Origin: Agarivorans sp050870875
GTDB lineage: Bacteria > Pseudomonadota > Gammaproteobacteria > Enterobacterales > Celerinatantimonadaceae
Direction: 5' to 3'
Length of the DNA stretch: 64,000 nt
Assembly (NCBI RefSeq): GCF_050870875.2
Contig: NZ_CP194041.2
Coordinates: 3,658,001 to 3,722,000 of the forward strand
Part shown: positions 52,791-62,483 of the stretch, piece after piece
Position numbering within the stretch: position 1 is the stretch's first letter
Layout of the letters: each line of letters starts with the position of its first letter
Notes under the pieces: generated by a model
Seen by the model: only the letters and a program-made list of their open reading frames with translations
What the model was told of the DNA's origin: nothing
Database searches by the model: none
Program-made: the position numbers and the translations under genes

Positions 52791-54863
52791 CTATATTGGT
52801 CTGCTAAATACTTTTACTTCATAGCCAGAAAGTTTAATTTGAGCATTTATTAAACTATGCTGAGTACTTTCATCAACATAGTTTGTATCATCTAATAATA
52901 ATACTTTCTCTTGAGTTGAAAAATTCATGACAAATAGATACTCAGTGCTTTGATTGTGACGCTTGGTGACCGATATCCCCTGAGGTAATTCGCTATTGAT
53001 CACCCTCGTTAAGTGATGGCGGCGGATAATCCCTTGATAAAAGTCACGGTTAAAATCGAGACTGTTCTTAGACGTAATATAATAGGCGTAACCTTCGCCT
53101 TGGCGATTACAGGTGACAGCTGGCATCCCCGCAAAAAAGTCACTATTGTATCGCGCGATAACCTCAGCCCCTTCGCAATGGATTAATTCACATAGATGGC
53201 GCGCTTGGTATGATCCACTCAGACCCAATGGATTAATTGGCTCTGCCACAACTTCTATCCGCTCTTCATCGTAAAGGGAATCTATCTCTTCGGCCCAAAT
53301 GCCAAGGGTATGACGTAAAGGACTGTCACTTCCGCCTGGGAATCCACCTAAAAAGCACAAATCATTTTGATCAACAATGCCACTCCAATAGGTGGCAACA
53401 AATACCCCACCCTGATTAACGAAGGCTTCGATACGCTCTGCAACACCGGGTTTAATCAAATAAAGCATAGGAGCGACAATCACTTTGTATGTAGAGAAGT
53501 CAGATAACTGTTCGATGACATCACAGTTAATCCCCTGCTCCCAAAAACCACGGTAATTATCATTCACCGTTTGTTCATAAAACAAACCTTCATTACGTGG
53601 GCCTTGCGCATCATCCATAGCCCAACGACTTTCCCAATCAAAAATAATGGCAACTTCTGCTGCCGTTCGACTGCCGGCGAGTCCCGAAAGCTGTTGTAGT
53701 CGTTGGCCGACTTGTGCCACTTCTTTACCGACTCGAGTATCAACATGACCGACATGATCGACCACTGCACCATGGAACTTCTCTACCGAACCACGGCTCT
53801 TACGCCACTGAAAATACTGCACCGAATCTGAACCATGAGCAACAGCCTGCATTGAGGCAAGCAAATGCATCCCTGGTTTCTTCAACTTTGTCACTGGTTG
53901 CCAGTTGGTTTGGCTTGGCGTTGACTCCATTAATAGGAAGGGTTGGTCTTTCAAGCTGCGCATCAAGTCGTGATACATTGCGGTATAACAGGCCAAACCC
54001 AGATCATCCTGCCCCTGATGCCACAAGGGATAACTATCCCAAGAAGCAATATCAATGGCCTGACTTAACTTCCAGTAATCATAATCGTAGAAATACTCCA
54101 TTAGGTTTGCAGTCACCGGCAGCTTGGCATTCACTTTTTTCAAGGGCTTAACTTCTTGCACGCAAAAGTCGGTGACTTGTTCACTCACAAAACGTTTCCA
54201 GTCCAACTTCAAACCATGCACTGAATTTTCGCCGATTGACGAAGGCGACTCAATTTGTGACCAACTCGAGTAATTATGACTCCAAAATTGGCTCCACCAT
54301 TTTTGATTCAGCTCATCCAGGCTCTGATACTTATTTTGTAACCAAAGCCGAAATGCACTTTGACACTCATCACAATGGCAATCGCCACCATATTCATTAG
54401 AAATATGCCATGCTATCACCGCTGGGTGGGAGGAATAACGCTCAGCCAATTGCTGATTAATCATTGCCACCTTGGCGCGATAATCGACCGAGGTATAACA
54501 ATGGTTATGCCGTTCGCCATGCAATTGCTTCACCCGTGCATTGTTCACGCGCAGCACACTGGGATATTTTTGCGATAACCACGCCGGACGAGCGCCACTA
54601 GGGGTTGCTAAAAATACCGAGATATTGTTCTCGGCCAAACGATCCAGCACCTGATCCAACCAGCCAAAATTGAACTGGCCTTCTTGAGGCTCTATCGCCG
54701 CCCAACTAAAGATGCCAACCGACATCACGTTGCAGCGAACTTGCTTCATTAATTCAATATCTCGTTCGAGAATATCGGGACGATCTAACCATTGCTCTGG
54801 ATTATAATCCGCCCCATGGAGCAAACCCTTTACATTTGGAATAATTGGCGAAAAATGACTCAT
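52791..54863 (-). CDS. ganA: GH42 beta-galactosidase
   Basis: Cytoplasmic beta-galactosidase of glycoside hydrolase family 42, 690 aa, without a signal peptide. The acid/base is E157 in AWHISNEYGG and the nucleophile E313 in LLMESTPSQTNW. The GH42 zinc cluster is visible as C122, C162, C164 and C167. The A domain (TIM barrel) spans about 12-390, the trimerisation B domain about 400-610, and a small C domain follows. It cuts galacto-oligosaccharides brought in by the ABC system, like GanA of Bacillus. ATG start; 21 bp after ganB in the same operon. Confidence 0.93.
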   Translation of the reverse strand: MSHFSPIIPNVKGLLHGADYNPEQWLDRPDILERDIELMKQVRCNVMSVGIFSWAAIEPQEGQFNFGWLDQVLDRLAENNISVFLATPSGARPAWLSQKYPSVLRVNNARVKQLHGERHNHCYTSVDYRAKVAMINQQLAERYSSHPAVIAWHISNEYGGDCHCDECQSAFRLWLQNKYQSLDELNQKWWSQFWSHNYSSWSQIESPSSIGENSVHGLKLDWKRFVSEQVTDFCVQEVKPLKKVNAKLPVTANLMEYFYDYDYWKLSQAIDIASWDSYPLWHQGQDDLGLACYTAMYHDLMRSLKDQPFLLMESTPSQTNWQPVTKLKKPGMHLLASMQAVAHGSDSVQYFQWRKSRGSVEKFHGAVVDHVGHVDTRVGKEVAQVGQRLQQLSGLAGSRTAAEVAIIFDWESRWAMDDAQGPRNEGLFYEQTVNDNYRGFWEQGINCDVIEQLSDFSTYKVIVAPMLYLIKPGVAERIEAFVNQGGVFVATYWSGIVDQNDLCFLGGFPGGSDSPLRHTLGIWAEEIDSLYDEERIEVVAEPINPLGLSGSYQARHLCELIHCEGAEVIARYNSDFFAGMPAVTCNRQGEGYAYYITSKNSLDFNRDFYQGIIRRHHLTRVINSELPQGISVTKRHNQSTEYLFVMNFSTQEKVLLLDDTNYVDESTQHSLINAQIKLSGYEVKVFSRPI

Positions 54864-54884
54864 AATATGTCCTTAAAACAATGA

Positions 54885-56120
54885 CTACTGACCGTTAAAC
54901 ACTTGCATTGAAGGCAAAACATTTCCTTCAAAATCAAATAAGGCTTGGTTATCCCAAGAATTACCCGCCTGCCAATGATCATCGGTGTAAGTCATACCCT
55001 CTTCAGTTGCCCAAGTTGCATTTGCCACCGGTAACCATGCAGGTTCCCAGTAGAAGAGTCCTAAGCCCTGTTGATCAGGCACATTATTTAGTAATTCCAT
55101 CATGTCTTTGAGAAACTTAGCTTGGCCAAGCACCGATACCGGATAGCCCTCAGCAGGCGTTTCACCGGTATAAGCGTTCGCCAACTGGTCACCATTTTTA
55201 GCGGTATAGGCGTAAGACGTTTCGGCAATAATCACCGGTTTGTGGTAGCGTTTCACGACATCCGCAATATTGGCTTTCACCGCCGCCACAGGCCCATGCC
55301 AGAAGGGGTAATAAGACATACCAATAATGTCAAAATCAACATCACGCTTGGTTATCTCGTCGAACCACCATCTAAACAGACCGTTATCACCCGCCTTCGC
55401 GAGGTGAAGCATAATTTTTACTTGCTGATCACTCCTGTAGGCGGCCTTTACTGAGGTGATACCTGATTTAAGTAACGCAGCCAAACGATCAAATTCTTTG
55501 CCATCGCCTCCCCAGCTTTTTCCTTCAGGCCATAACATGCCACTGTTTAACTCATTTCCCACTTGCACCATATCTGGCATTACCCCAGCGTCACGGTGGG
55601 CCTGCATCACCTCGGTTGTATAACTCCCCACTTTGCCTACCAATTGCTCAAAAGATAATGTCTCCCAGCCCTTCGGTTTAAACTGTTTTCCCGGATCGGT
55701 CCAAAAATCACTGTAGTGAATATCCAACAAGTACTTCATGCCGAGTTGATGAGCGCGTTGGCCAATATCAATTGCCCGAGCTAGGGTCGAATTACCACCA
55801 CCATAAGGTTTACCGTCTAGCGTTTGTGGATTCACCCACACCCGCATACGTACATAGTTAATCCCATGTTGCTGCATAATTTTTAAGGGATCCATCTGCT
55901 GGTGATCTTGATAGTATTTTCCACCAAGCGCCTCAACTTCGGGGATCATCGAGATATCTACCCCTTTAATAAAGTCACTGCGTACCTGAGCTGGAACGAT
56001 TGACTGTAGCTGAGGTTCAGCATTGGTCTGAGCTGACGAAGACGTGACTGACTGACAGCCCGCTAAGATAACAGAGCTTGACAACACGGCTGCCAAAGAA
56101 AGTAGAGTTAAATGTTTCAT
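54885..56120 (-). CDS. ganB: GH53 endo-beta-1,4-galactanase, lipoprotein
   Basis: Arabinogalactan endo-1,4-beta-galactosidase (GH53), 411 aa, cutting the galactan side chains of pectin. The catalytic residues are E190 (VQVGNELNSGMLWPEG) and E300 (VIIAETSYAYT), with the usual RVWVNP and DIHYSDFWTDPGKQ substrate motifs. The N-terminus is a lipoprotein signal with lipobox LAGC (Cys 22), so it should be membrane-anchored at the envelope rather than freely secreted. It lies between the permease gene (2 bp away) and ganA. ATG start. Confidence 0.93.
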   Translation of the reverse strand: MKHLTLLSLAAVLSSSVILAGCQSVTSSSAQTNAEPQLQSIVPAQVRSDFIKGVDISMIPEVEALGGKYYQDHQQMDPLKIMQQHGINYVRMRVWVNPQTLDGKPYGGGNSTLARAIDIGQRAHQLGMKYLLDIHYSDFWTDPGKQFKPKGWETLSFEQLVGKVGSYTTEVMQAHRDAGVMPDMVQVGNELNSGMLWPEGKSWGGDGKEFDRLAALLKSGITSVKAAYRSDQQVKIMLHLAKAGDNGLFRWWFDEITKRDVDFDIIGMSYYPFWHGPVAAVKANIADVVKRYHKPVIIAETSYAYTAKNGDQLANAYTGETPAEGYPVSVLGQAKFLKDMMELLNNVPDQQGLGLFYWEPAWLPVANATWATEEGMTYTDDHWQAGNSWDNQALFDFEGNVLPSMQVFNGQ

Positions 56121-56122
56121 GG

Positions 56123-56965
56123 TTACCCTTTTGTGCTTCCTGCGGTTAATCCTGATACAAAGTATTTTTGTAGGGACAAATATAAAATGGCGACTGGAAT
56201 AGATATCAATACTGCTCCAGCTGCGTAAGTTGTATAACTGGCACCCATTTTTTCGACAACCAAGTTGTACAAACCAATTGGTAAGGTGTAATTGTCGGGG
56301 GTACGTAAAATAGTGGTCGCCAAGATAAAATCGCCTAATGGTCCGGTAAAGGAAAACAAAGCGACGACCGCAATAATCGGTTTGGACAAAGGCATAATGA
56401 TTTCGATGAAGATCCGAAAACTTCCCGCACCATCCATTCGTGCAGACTCGTCCAAGTCCTTAGGAATCGCATCCAAGTAACCTTTCATCAAGTAGGTATT
56501 CATTGGGATCATTCCGCCGACATAAACCAATACCAAAGCGATATGGCTATTAATGAGTCCCAACATTTGTGCCAGAACAAAAATGGCGATAAGGGCTGAA
56601 AATTGCGGCACCATTTGCAGCAGCAAAAACAGCACTAAGCCATTCTTTCTGCCTTTAAACCTAAACCTAGAAAAGGCGTAAGAAGTACAGCAAACACTAA
56701 TTAGCGTTAAGACCATAGTCATGACACTAATTTTCAAACTATTCCAATACCAAGTTAAATAAGACACTTTGTCATTTTTAAATAGGGTCAAATAATGACT
56801 TAAAGTCGGTTGATCAGGGAATATTGAATCGCCCATGATGCTATTACCAGGATAAAAAGATGCCCCCACCGTCCACATCAAGGGATAAATAATGATGATA
56901 CTTATCGCGATAATTAGCAGATAACTTAAAGATAACCGAATATATTTACTACGTTTAATGCTCAT
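56123..56965 (-). CDS. ganQ: Galacto-oligosaccharide ABC permease, GanQ/MalG-like
   Basis: Inner-membrane permease of the MalG type, 280 aa with six helices. The EAA loop for contact with the ATPase is LDESARMDGAGSFRIFIEIIMPLSKPI at about 177-203 (EAA replaced by ESA). YLMKGYLDAIPKD precedes it. It follows ganP after 10 bp and is followed by ganB after 2 bp, so the genes form one operon. ATG start. Confidence 0.92.
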   Translation of the reverse strand: MSIKRSKYIRLSLSYLLIIAISIIIIYPLMWTVGASFYPGNSIMGDSIFPDQPTLSHYLTLFKNDKVSYLTWYWNSLKISVMTMVLTLISVCCTSYAFSRFRFKGRKNGLVLFLLLQMVPQFSALIAIFVLAQMLGLINSHIALVLVYVGGMIPMNTYLMKGYLDAIPKDLDESARMDGAGSFRIFIEIIMPLSKPIIAVVALFSFTGPLGDFILATTILRTPDNYTLPIGLYNLVVEKMGASYTTYAAGAVLISIPVAILYLSLQKYFVSGLTAGSTKG

Positions 56966-56975
56966 CGTGAATCCC

Positions 56976-58280
56976 TTAAGCGACTTCTTTGAAAGACTTG
57001 GTCATACGGAATTGCCATAGAGCAATACCCACTACAAAGATAGAAAGAAGCAGAGTAATCGCCGCTGCGATAGAATATTGGGAAGAAGACATGGTTAATT
57101 TATAAATCCATGACACCAGAATATCAGTTCCACCTGCATTACTGCCAATCACCGCCGGACCTCCATTATTAAACAAGTAAATAATATTAAAATTATTAAA
57201 GTTGAAGGTATATTGAGTAATTAGAATGGGTGCTATCGAATATAAAACCAAAGGTATGGTAATGGTTTTTAATTGCTGATATTTACTCGCGCCATCAATA
57301 GTCGCCGCTTCATACAGGTCATTCGGAATCGCCTGTAGTACCCCAGTAGTCATCGCAAATACAAAGGGGAAACCAAGCCATGTTTGAATTAAAATTAATG
57401 CTGTTTTAGTCCAGAAAGGGTCAGTTAACCAAGACTTAGGATCAATCCCAAAGGCATGTAATACGACGTTATTTATTACCCCAAAGGTTTCATTAAACAT
57501 CCCAGTGAAAATAAGGATGGTCACAAAACCGGGGACCGCCCAAGGTAGGATAAAAATAGTTCGAATCAGCGGTTTAAACTTAAGATCTTTTTGATTCACC
57601 AGAATCGCTAATAAAACCCCCACCGTGCACTGCAGAGTGGTCGCAAGCAAGGTCCAGATCACGGTCCACTGCAACACATCTATAAAGGTCTTCCGCCATA
57701 GATTAATTTCAAAGATATTGATGAAATTTTTAAGGCCAACCCAATCCACTAACTTCGCTGGCGGAGAATTGTATAAATTGTAATTAGTGAAACCAATAGC
57801 AAAACCGAAAACGATGGGAAAAACCACCACAAATACCAACAAAATAAAAGCTGGCGAAATCATTAAATAGGGGAAACCAGACTCTAGCACCGTACGATAT
57901 TGGCGACGAATAGAATTAAGTTCTTTGCCTTGATCTCTCAGTTTTCCATTAATATAGGCATCGTAAATCGATAAGGCGTAAACCCCGATCCCAAACACAG
58001 AAACGATCACCGAAATAATACCCTCGGCAAGTAGAAACACAGAGTTATCTTCTGGCAGTGATTCACCTAAAGTGAATAACCCCCAGTAGCCTGATGTTAA
58101 AAAATCATGAAAAACCCCAACAAAACTTAGTACGAAAATAAAAAATATCACCGATTTTGCCAGCTGCTTATTATATAACTGACCTAGCCCGGGAATAATA
58201 GACAAGCAAGCCGCATAAATACGGTGCTGAGTATTAGAATTAATATTGCTCGGTGATATATCTTGAGACATCGAAGGCAT
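56976..58280 (-). CDS. ganP: Galacto-oligosaccharide ABC permease, GanP/MalF-like
   Basis: Inner-membrane permease of the MalF type, 434 aa. The N-terminal extra segment (about 1-130) with helices is typical of GanP/MalF, followed by the main helices and the EAA loop DLYEAATIDGASKYQQLKTITIPL (about 334-357). FPFVFAMTTGVLQAIPND is the loop before it. Partner of GanQ in the heterodimeric channel. ATG start; 55 bp from the binding protein gene. Confidence 0.92.
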   Translation of the reverse strand: MPSMSQDISPSNINSNTQHRIYAACLSIIPGLGQLYNKQLAKSVIFFIFVLSFVGVFHDFLTSGYWGLFTLGESLPEDNSVFLLAEGIISVIVSVFGIGVYALSIYDAYINGKLRDQGKELNSIRRQYRTVLESGFPYLMISPAFILLVFVVVFPIVFGFAIGFTNYNLYNSPPAKLVDWVGLKNFINIFEINLWRKTFIDVLQWTVIWTLLATTLQCTVGVLLAILVNQKDLKFKPLIRTIFILPWAVPGFVTILIFTGMFNETFGVINNVVLHAFGIDPKSWLTDPFWTKTALILIQTWLGFPFVFAMTTGVLQAIPNDLYEAATIDGASKYQQLKTITIPLVLYSIAPILITQYTFNFNNFNIIYLFNNGGPAVIGSNAGGTDILVSWIYKLTMSSSQYSIAAAITLLLSIFVVGIALWQFRMTKSFKEVA

Positions 58281-58335
58281 AAATTTTTCCTATACAACTA
58301 TGTCAGCCTGAAACACTCAGGCTGACAACCACAGA

Positions 58336-59574
58336 CTATTGGCCCATCATCGCTTGATTGGCTTCAATCTGCATTTCAATCGCTTGTACTGCACTATCTA
58401 ATGCATCTTTTGGCGTCTGTTTACCTGTAGCAATCAGTTGCAAGGCACTATTAGCAGGCCCCCACACTTCATTCATCTCAGGAATCGACGGCATTGGAGT
58501 GGCATGTGCTGACTGCATCGCAACCGCTCTCGCACCAGGATTATTTTTAACAATCGGATCATCAATCAAGGCTTTTACTGCTGGAACTTCACCAGTCAGT
58601 TCGAAACGACGTTTGGCGTTGTCATAGTTATTAATGAACTCGATATATTTAAGAGCTAGATCTTTATTTTTAGAGTAGGTCGAAACACTGTAACTCTTCA
58701 CCCCCATGAACGAACTCATCGGTTTACCGTTAGGTAAAGTCGGCAGCGGCGCAACACCGAAGTTAATGCCAGCTTCTTCATAAGGTTTAAAAGACCAAGG
58801 GCCGGTCTGTACAATGGCAGCTTTTTTACTAGTAAATAGTGAATCAATCGCATTCGCACCAGAGTCGCCTATGATACCGCTTGGAAATGCACCATTTTTA
58901 AAGAATTTCTCGATATATTGACCACCTGCAACCGCACCATCAGTATTCAATAGCAAGTGCTTCGCATCATAAGAACCATCGGCGTTTTTAGCGAAGATAT
59001 CGCCGCCCATTGCTTTCACAATTCCGTAGGCATAATAAATCTCGTCCCATTTAGCCAACAGACCATAATTACCCTGCTCGCGGGCTTTTAACGACAACTG
59101 ATAAATCTCTTCCATGGTGGCGGGCAGTTCGGGTAACAAATCTTTGTTATATACCATAACTACGGTTTCTACAGCCTTAGGGATCCCATACAACTGACCT
59201 TTGTAACTCAAGGCGTCTATCGATGATTTGGTAAAAGTATCAAGAACTGCAGCATCCACCTTCAACGGCACCAACAAACCTTGAACCACCGCACTACCAA
59301 TTTGATCGTGAGGTAAGTTAATCACATCAGGACCAGTCCCTGCTGGGCCATCCATCCGTAATGACTCAACTTGGCCGCCATATGGCAGTTCCTGAACCGA
59401 CACTTTCACATCAAATTTTTGTTCAAATTGCTTCGTTGCTTCTTCATTACCAACTGCTTTTTGAATGTCTTCCCAGACCAACAACTTAGATTGAGCAAAC
59501 ACTGTTGCAGAGCTCAAGGCACTCCCCGCAATAAGTGCGACCGATACTGCTTGGCAAATCGTAAGTTTTTTCAT
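58336..59574 (-). CDS. ganS: Sugar ABC solute-binding protein (GanS/MalE-like)
   Basis: Periplasmic binding protein of cluster B/D type, about 412 aa. A signal peptide is seen (MKKLTICQAVSVALIAGSAL to the TVFAQ cleavage site). The mature part has LLVWEDIQKAVGNEEATKQF and GPDVINLPHDQIGSAVVQG, typical of MalE relatives. The true start is the ATG at 59574 with AGGAG five bases upstream; the frame is open to 59685 but that part is not protein-like. First gene of the operon, divergent from the ATPase gene with a predicted operator between. Confidence 0.92.
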   Translation of the reverse strand: MKKLTICQAVSVALIAGSALSSATVFAQSKLLVWEDIQKAVGNEEATKQFEQKFDVKVSVQELPYGGQVESLRMDGPAGTGPDVINLPHDQIGSAVVQGLLVPLKVDAAVLDTFTKSSIDALSYKGQLYGIPKAVETVVMVYNKDLLPELPATMEEIYQLSLKAREQGNYGLLAKWDEIYYAYGIVKAMGGDIFAKNADGSYDAKHLLLNTDGAVAGGQYIEKFFKNGAFPSGIIGDSGANAIDSLFTSKKAAIVQTGPWSFKPYEEAGINFGVAPLPTLPNGKPMSSFMGVKSYSVSTYSKNKDLALKYIEFINNYDNAKRRFELTGEVPAVKALIDDPIVKNNPGARAVAMQSAHATPMPSIPEMNEVWGPANSALQLIATGKQTPKDALDSAVQAIEMQIEANQAMMGQ

Positions 59575-59735
59575 CACGTCTCCTGAATTATTTGTGTAGG
59601 ATTTATCGCTTATATTGTCGTCAGCCCTGCTCCAGAGAAAACGATTACACCGCAAAGATACGCCTACACAATGCGCAAATTCCACACTAAATAACTATAT
59701 TCGTGAGCACATACGCAAAAAAAAAGAAAAAAAGG

Positions 59736-59748
59736 GGTAACGTTTACA
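59736..59748. promoter_or_regulatory. Predicted LacI-family operator in the divergent promoter
   Basis: GGTAACGTTTACA, nearly identical to the site before the porin. It overlaps the expected -35 of the ATPase promoter. Confidence 0.65.
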
Positions 59749-59757
59749 CTCTCTACG

Positions 59758-59763
59758 TATAAT
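59758..59763 (+). promoter_or_regulatory. -10 box of the ATPase promoter
   Basis: A perfect TATAAT, about 95 bp before the chosen start. The -35 would fall in the operator (59735-59740), fitting repression by the LacI-family protein. Confidence 0.6.
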
Positions 59764-59856
59764 CCAATGAAAACCTTATCTATCTAATTTGGGAAAACGC
59801 CTTTGTCCTCTGATGAAACATATGGCAAAGCGAAAACTAACTCGAGGAAATCCCCT

Positions 59857-60975
59857 ATGGCTTCAATTAAACTAGAGAATGTTGTAAAGCGTTTTGGCGC
59901 GACACAGACAATCCATCATGTAAATCTGTCCATTAATAATGGGGAATTTGTGGTTTTTGTTGGACCATCAGGTTGTGGTAAATCAACCCTGCTACGTATG
60001 ATTGCGGGTCTAGAAGATATCAGCGAAGGTACTATATCAATTAAAGATCGGGTCGTTAACGATGTTCAACCGTCCCAACGAGGCGTGGCAATGGTCTTCC
60101 AATCCTATGCCTTATACCCACATATGACCGTCGCCGAAAACATGGGCTATGCCCTAAAAGTGAGTAAAACCCCCAAAGAACAAATTGCAAAGAAAGTTCA
60201 CCAAGTGGCGCAAGCCCTGCAACTTGAAGCCTTGTTAGACCGAAAACCAGCGCAACTATCTGGCGGTCAACGTCAACGCGTCGCCATTGGTCGAGCAATT
60301 ATTCGTAACCCAGATGTATTCTTATTTGATGAACCCTTATCCAACTTAGATGCCGAACTACGAGTCGATATGCGGCTACACATTGCCAAACTGCACCAAG
60401 AACTAAAATCAACCATGGTCTATGTTACCCATGACCAAGTCGAAGCCATGACTTTGGCAGATAAAATAGTGGTGCTTAAAGAAGGAGCCATTGAGCAATT
60501 TGGGAGTCCAATGGATCTTTATTACCATCCAGCGAATAAATTTGTAGCTGGTTTCATCGGTTCACCCAAAATGAACTTTATACCCGCAACCGTCTGCCAT
60601 TGGTCAGAAGAAACGCTTCGAGTAAAAATTGCAGGGCAAACCCAAGAAACCAGCTTAAATATTAGCACCGAGAAATGCGCACTAGGTGACGAGTTAACTT
60701 TAGGGATCCGACCAGAACACCTCAACCTAGATGCAGGTGAGTTTGCTATCGAATTTCAATCTGAAGTGGTCGAGCGTTTAGGCAGCAGCACCTATGTATT
60801 TGGTCAAAGCTATGGCATCGAAAACTTTAAATTTCTTAATTCTGGAGATTGCCCACTCAAGCCTTATACATCAATGACGCTTTACACCGATACTGATTCT
60901 ATTCATGTATTTAATCCGCAAGGGCAAAATATTAAACAATTTAAACCAGTCCTTGAAAACGCAGCCAACGCCTAA
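59857..60975 (+). CDS. Sugar ABC transporter ATPase (MalK/MsmX/UgpC-like)
   Basis: ATP-binding subunit of a carbohydrate importer, 372 aa from the ATG at 59857 (GAGGA site); an upstream TTG at 59803 would add 18 odd residues. Walker A GPSGCGKST (about 36-44), signature LSGGQRQRVAIGRA (about 134-147), Walker B VFLFDEPLSNLD and the H-loop VTHDQVEAMTLAD are intact. A C-terminal OB-type regulatory domain (about 240-372) is present. It likely energises GanPQ with GanS; such ATPases can serve several sugar systems. It is divergent from ganS. Confidence 0.93.
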   Translation: MASIKLENVVKRFGATQTIHHVNLSINNGEFVVFVGPSGCGKSTLLRMIAGLEDISEGTISIKDRVVNDVQPSQRGVAMVFQSYALYPHMTVAENMGYALKVSKTPKEQIAKKVHQVAQALQLEALLDRKPAQLSGGQRQRVAIGRAIIRNPDVFLFDEPLSNLDAELRVDMRLHIAKLHQELKSTMVYVTHDQVEAMTLADKIVVLKEGAIEQFGSPMDLYYHPANKFVAGFIGSPKMNFIPATVCHWSEETLRVKIAGQTQETSLNISTEKCALGDELTLGIRPEHLNLDAGEFAIEFQSEVVERLGSSTYVFGQSYGIENFKFLNSGDCPLKPYTSMTLYTDTDSIHVFNPQGQNIKQFKPVLENAANA

Positions 60976-61319
60976 GGTCAGCGGAGTATTCAAGATGATT
61001 GCTGCAGCGGTTTGTCGACTGTTTCGATAAGGAGAAACCTGTGCTATTTAGTTGTAAAGCAGGCAATATTTCCCTCGACAAATGCTGCCTGGCAGTTTAA
61101 GTGGTGATTGAACGATATTTGCGCTGTTCACTCTGTTTCATGGTTCTTAGCGCGAAATATCGACCGATCGATAAGAGCCCCAAAATAGCTGTGCTTTTAT
61201 CATTTTTGCTAAGCCCCTAGTGTTAAATATGCTCATTTTCATGTTTAATGAGAAACTAATTTTCAATGATTGTACGCATGGAATGCGTCACAACAGCCCA
61301 TTAATACAAAGAGGTAATA
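60976..61319. other. Gap between ATPase and LacI-family genes
   Basis: 344 bp. An imperfect inverted repeat (GATATTTGCGCT and AGCGCGAAATATC, about 61116-61162) and a 19-codon frame with a strong AAGGAG site (61041-61100) are seen. No operator like the two galactan sites was found. Confidence 0.5.
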
Positions 61320-62318
61320 ATGGCAACCATCAAGGATGTCGCCAAGCAAGCGGGAGTCTCCGTTGCGACTGTATCTCGAGTCATTAATAACTCCGGGAAA
61401 TCTAGCCAGGCAACCAAGGTTGCGGTGAAAGCGGCAATGAAAGACATTGGCTATCGACCCAACGCCAACGCCAGAGCATTAGTCAACCAATCAACCAATA
61501 CCATCGGGGTATTAATTGGCGATGTTTCCGATCCGTTTTTTGGCGGCATCGTCAAAGCAATCGATATCATCGCGCTACAACATGGAAAACACTTGCTCAT
61601 CGGTAACGGCTACCACAATGCCGAGATCGAACGCAAAGCCATTGAACTGTTAATTAATAGTCGCTGCGAGTCACTGATTGTTCATAGTAAAGCCTTGAGT
61701 AATGAAGAGCTGATAGAATTTGCCCATGAAATACCTTCGATGGTACTGATCAACCGCTTTATCCCCGAAATAGCTGAGCGCTGTATTGCCTTGGATAACC
61801 ACAAAGGCTCCTATCTCGCGACCGAATTTCTGATAAAAAAAGGCCACACATCCATCGGCTATATTTGTTCGAATCACAATATTGAAGATGTAGAACAGCG
61901 GAAGAATGGCTACATCGATGCCCTCAAGGCTTACCAGCTTGAGCACAGTGCAAGCCATATCGAATACGGTTCTCCCGATGAAAAAGGTGGAGAGCAAGCC
62001 ATGACCAATCTACTGACCAAAAACTTACCCATTACGGCAGTGGCAGCCTATAACGATTATATGGCAGCAGGGGCACTATCAATCATTGAGGAAAATGGCA
62101 TCAAGGCCCCTGAAGAGATGTCATTAATTGGTTTCGATGATGGCCTGATTGCGAAGTACTTACATCCCAAATTAACCACGATCCGCTATCCGATCCAAAT
62201 GATGGCAGAAAAAGCGGCTAATTTAGCTTTAAAACTGGCAAACAAAGAGCCATGTTATAATGACATACAGATTTTTGTGCCCACTTTAGTACAGCGTTTA
62301 TCGGTCGCAAATAAATAA
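61320..62318 (+). CDS. ganR: LacI-family regulator of the galactan locus
   Basis: LacI/GalR repressor of 332 aa. The N-terminal HTH is a textbook case: MATIKDVAKQAGVSVATVSR, VINNSGKSS, and IGYRPNANARALV hinge. The periplasmic-binding-like sensor domain follows (TIGVLIGDVSDPFFGGIVKA, ... LIGFDDGLIAKYLHP). It probably binds the two AACGTT-centred sites found here and responds to a galactose-containing sugar; the inducer is not visible. It reads in the same direction as the ATPase gene, 344 bp apart. ATG start with GAGG site. Confidence 0.92.
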   Translation: MATIKDVAKQAGVSVATVSRVINNSGKSSQATKVAVKAAMKDIGYRPNANARALVNQSTNTIGVLIGDVSDPFFGGIVKAIDIIALQHGKHLLIGNGYHNAEIERKAIELLINSRCESLIVHSKALSNEELIEFAHEIPSMVLINRFIPEIAERCIALDNHKGSYLATEFLIKKGHTSIGYICSNHNIEDVEQRKNGYIDALKAYQLEHSASHIEYGSPDEKGGEQAMTNLLTKNLPITAVAAYNDYMAAGALSIIEENGIKAPEEMSLIGFDDGLIAKYLHPKLTTIRYPIQMMAEKAANLALKLANKEPCYNDIQIFVPTLVQRLSVANK

Positions 62319-62483
62319 TTCACTGGTACGAATCGTACTTGTAATACGGCCCGCACTAGCCACGCAAGCGATTCGACCCGAGCGAGCACAACAAGCCACG
62401 GATCCATCACCCACGATCAGTGAATGCCAAGCCGCATCATCAAAAAACTAACGAAGGGTGTAATAAAAAGTTAAATACACCTT

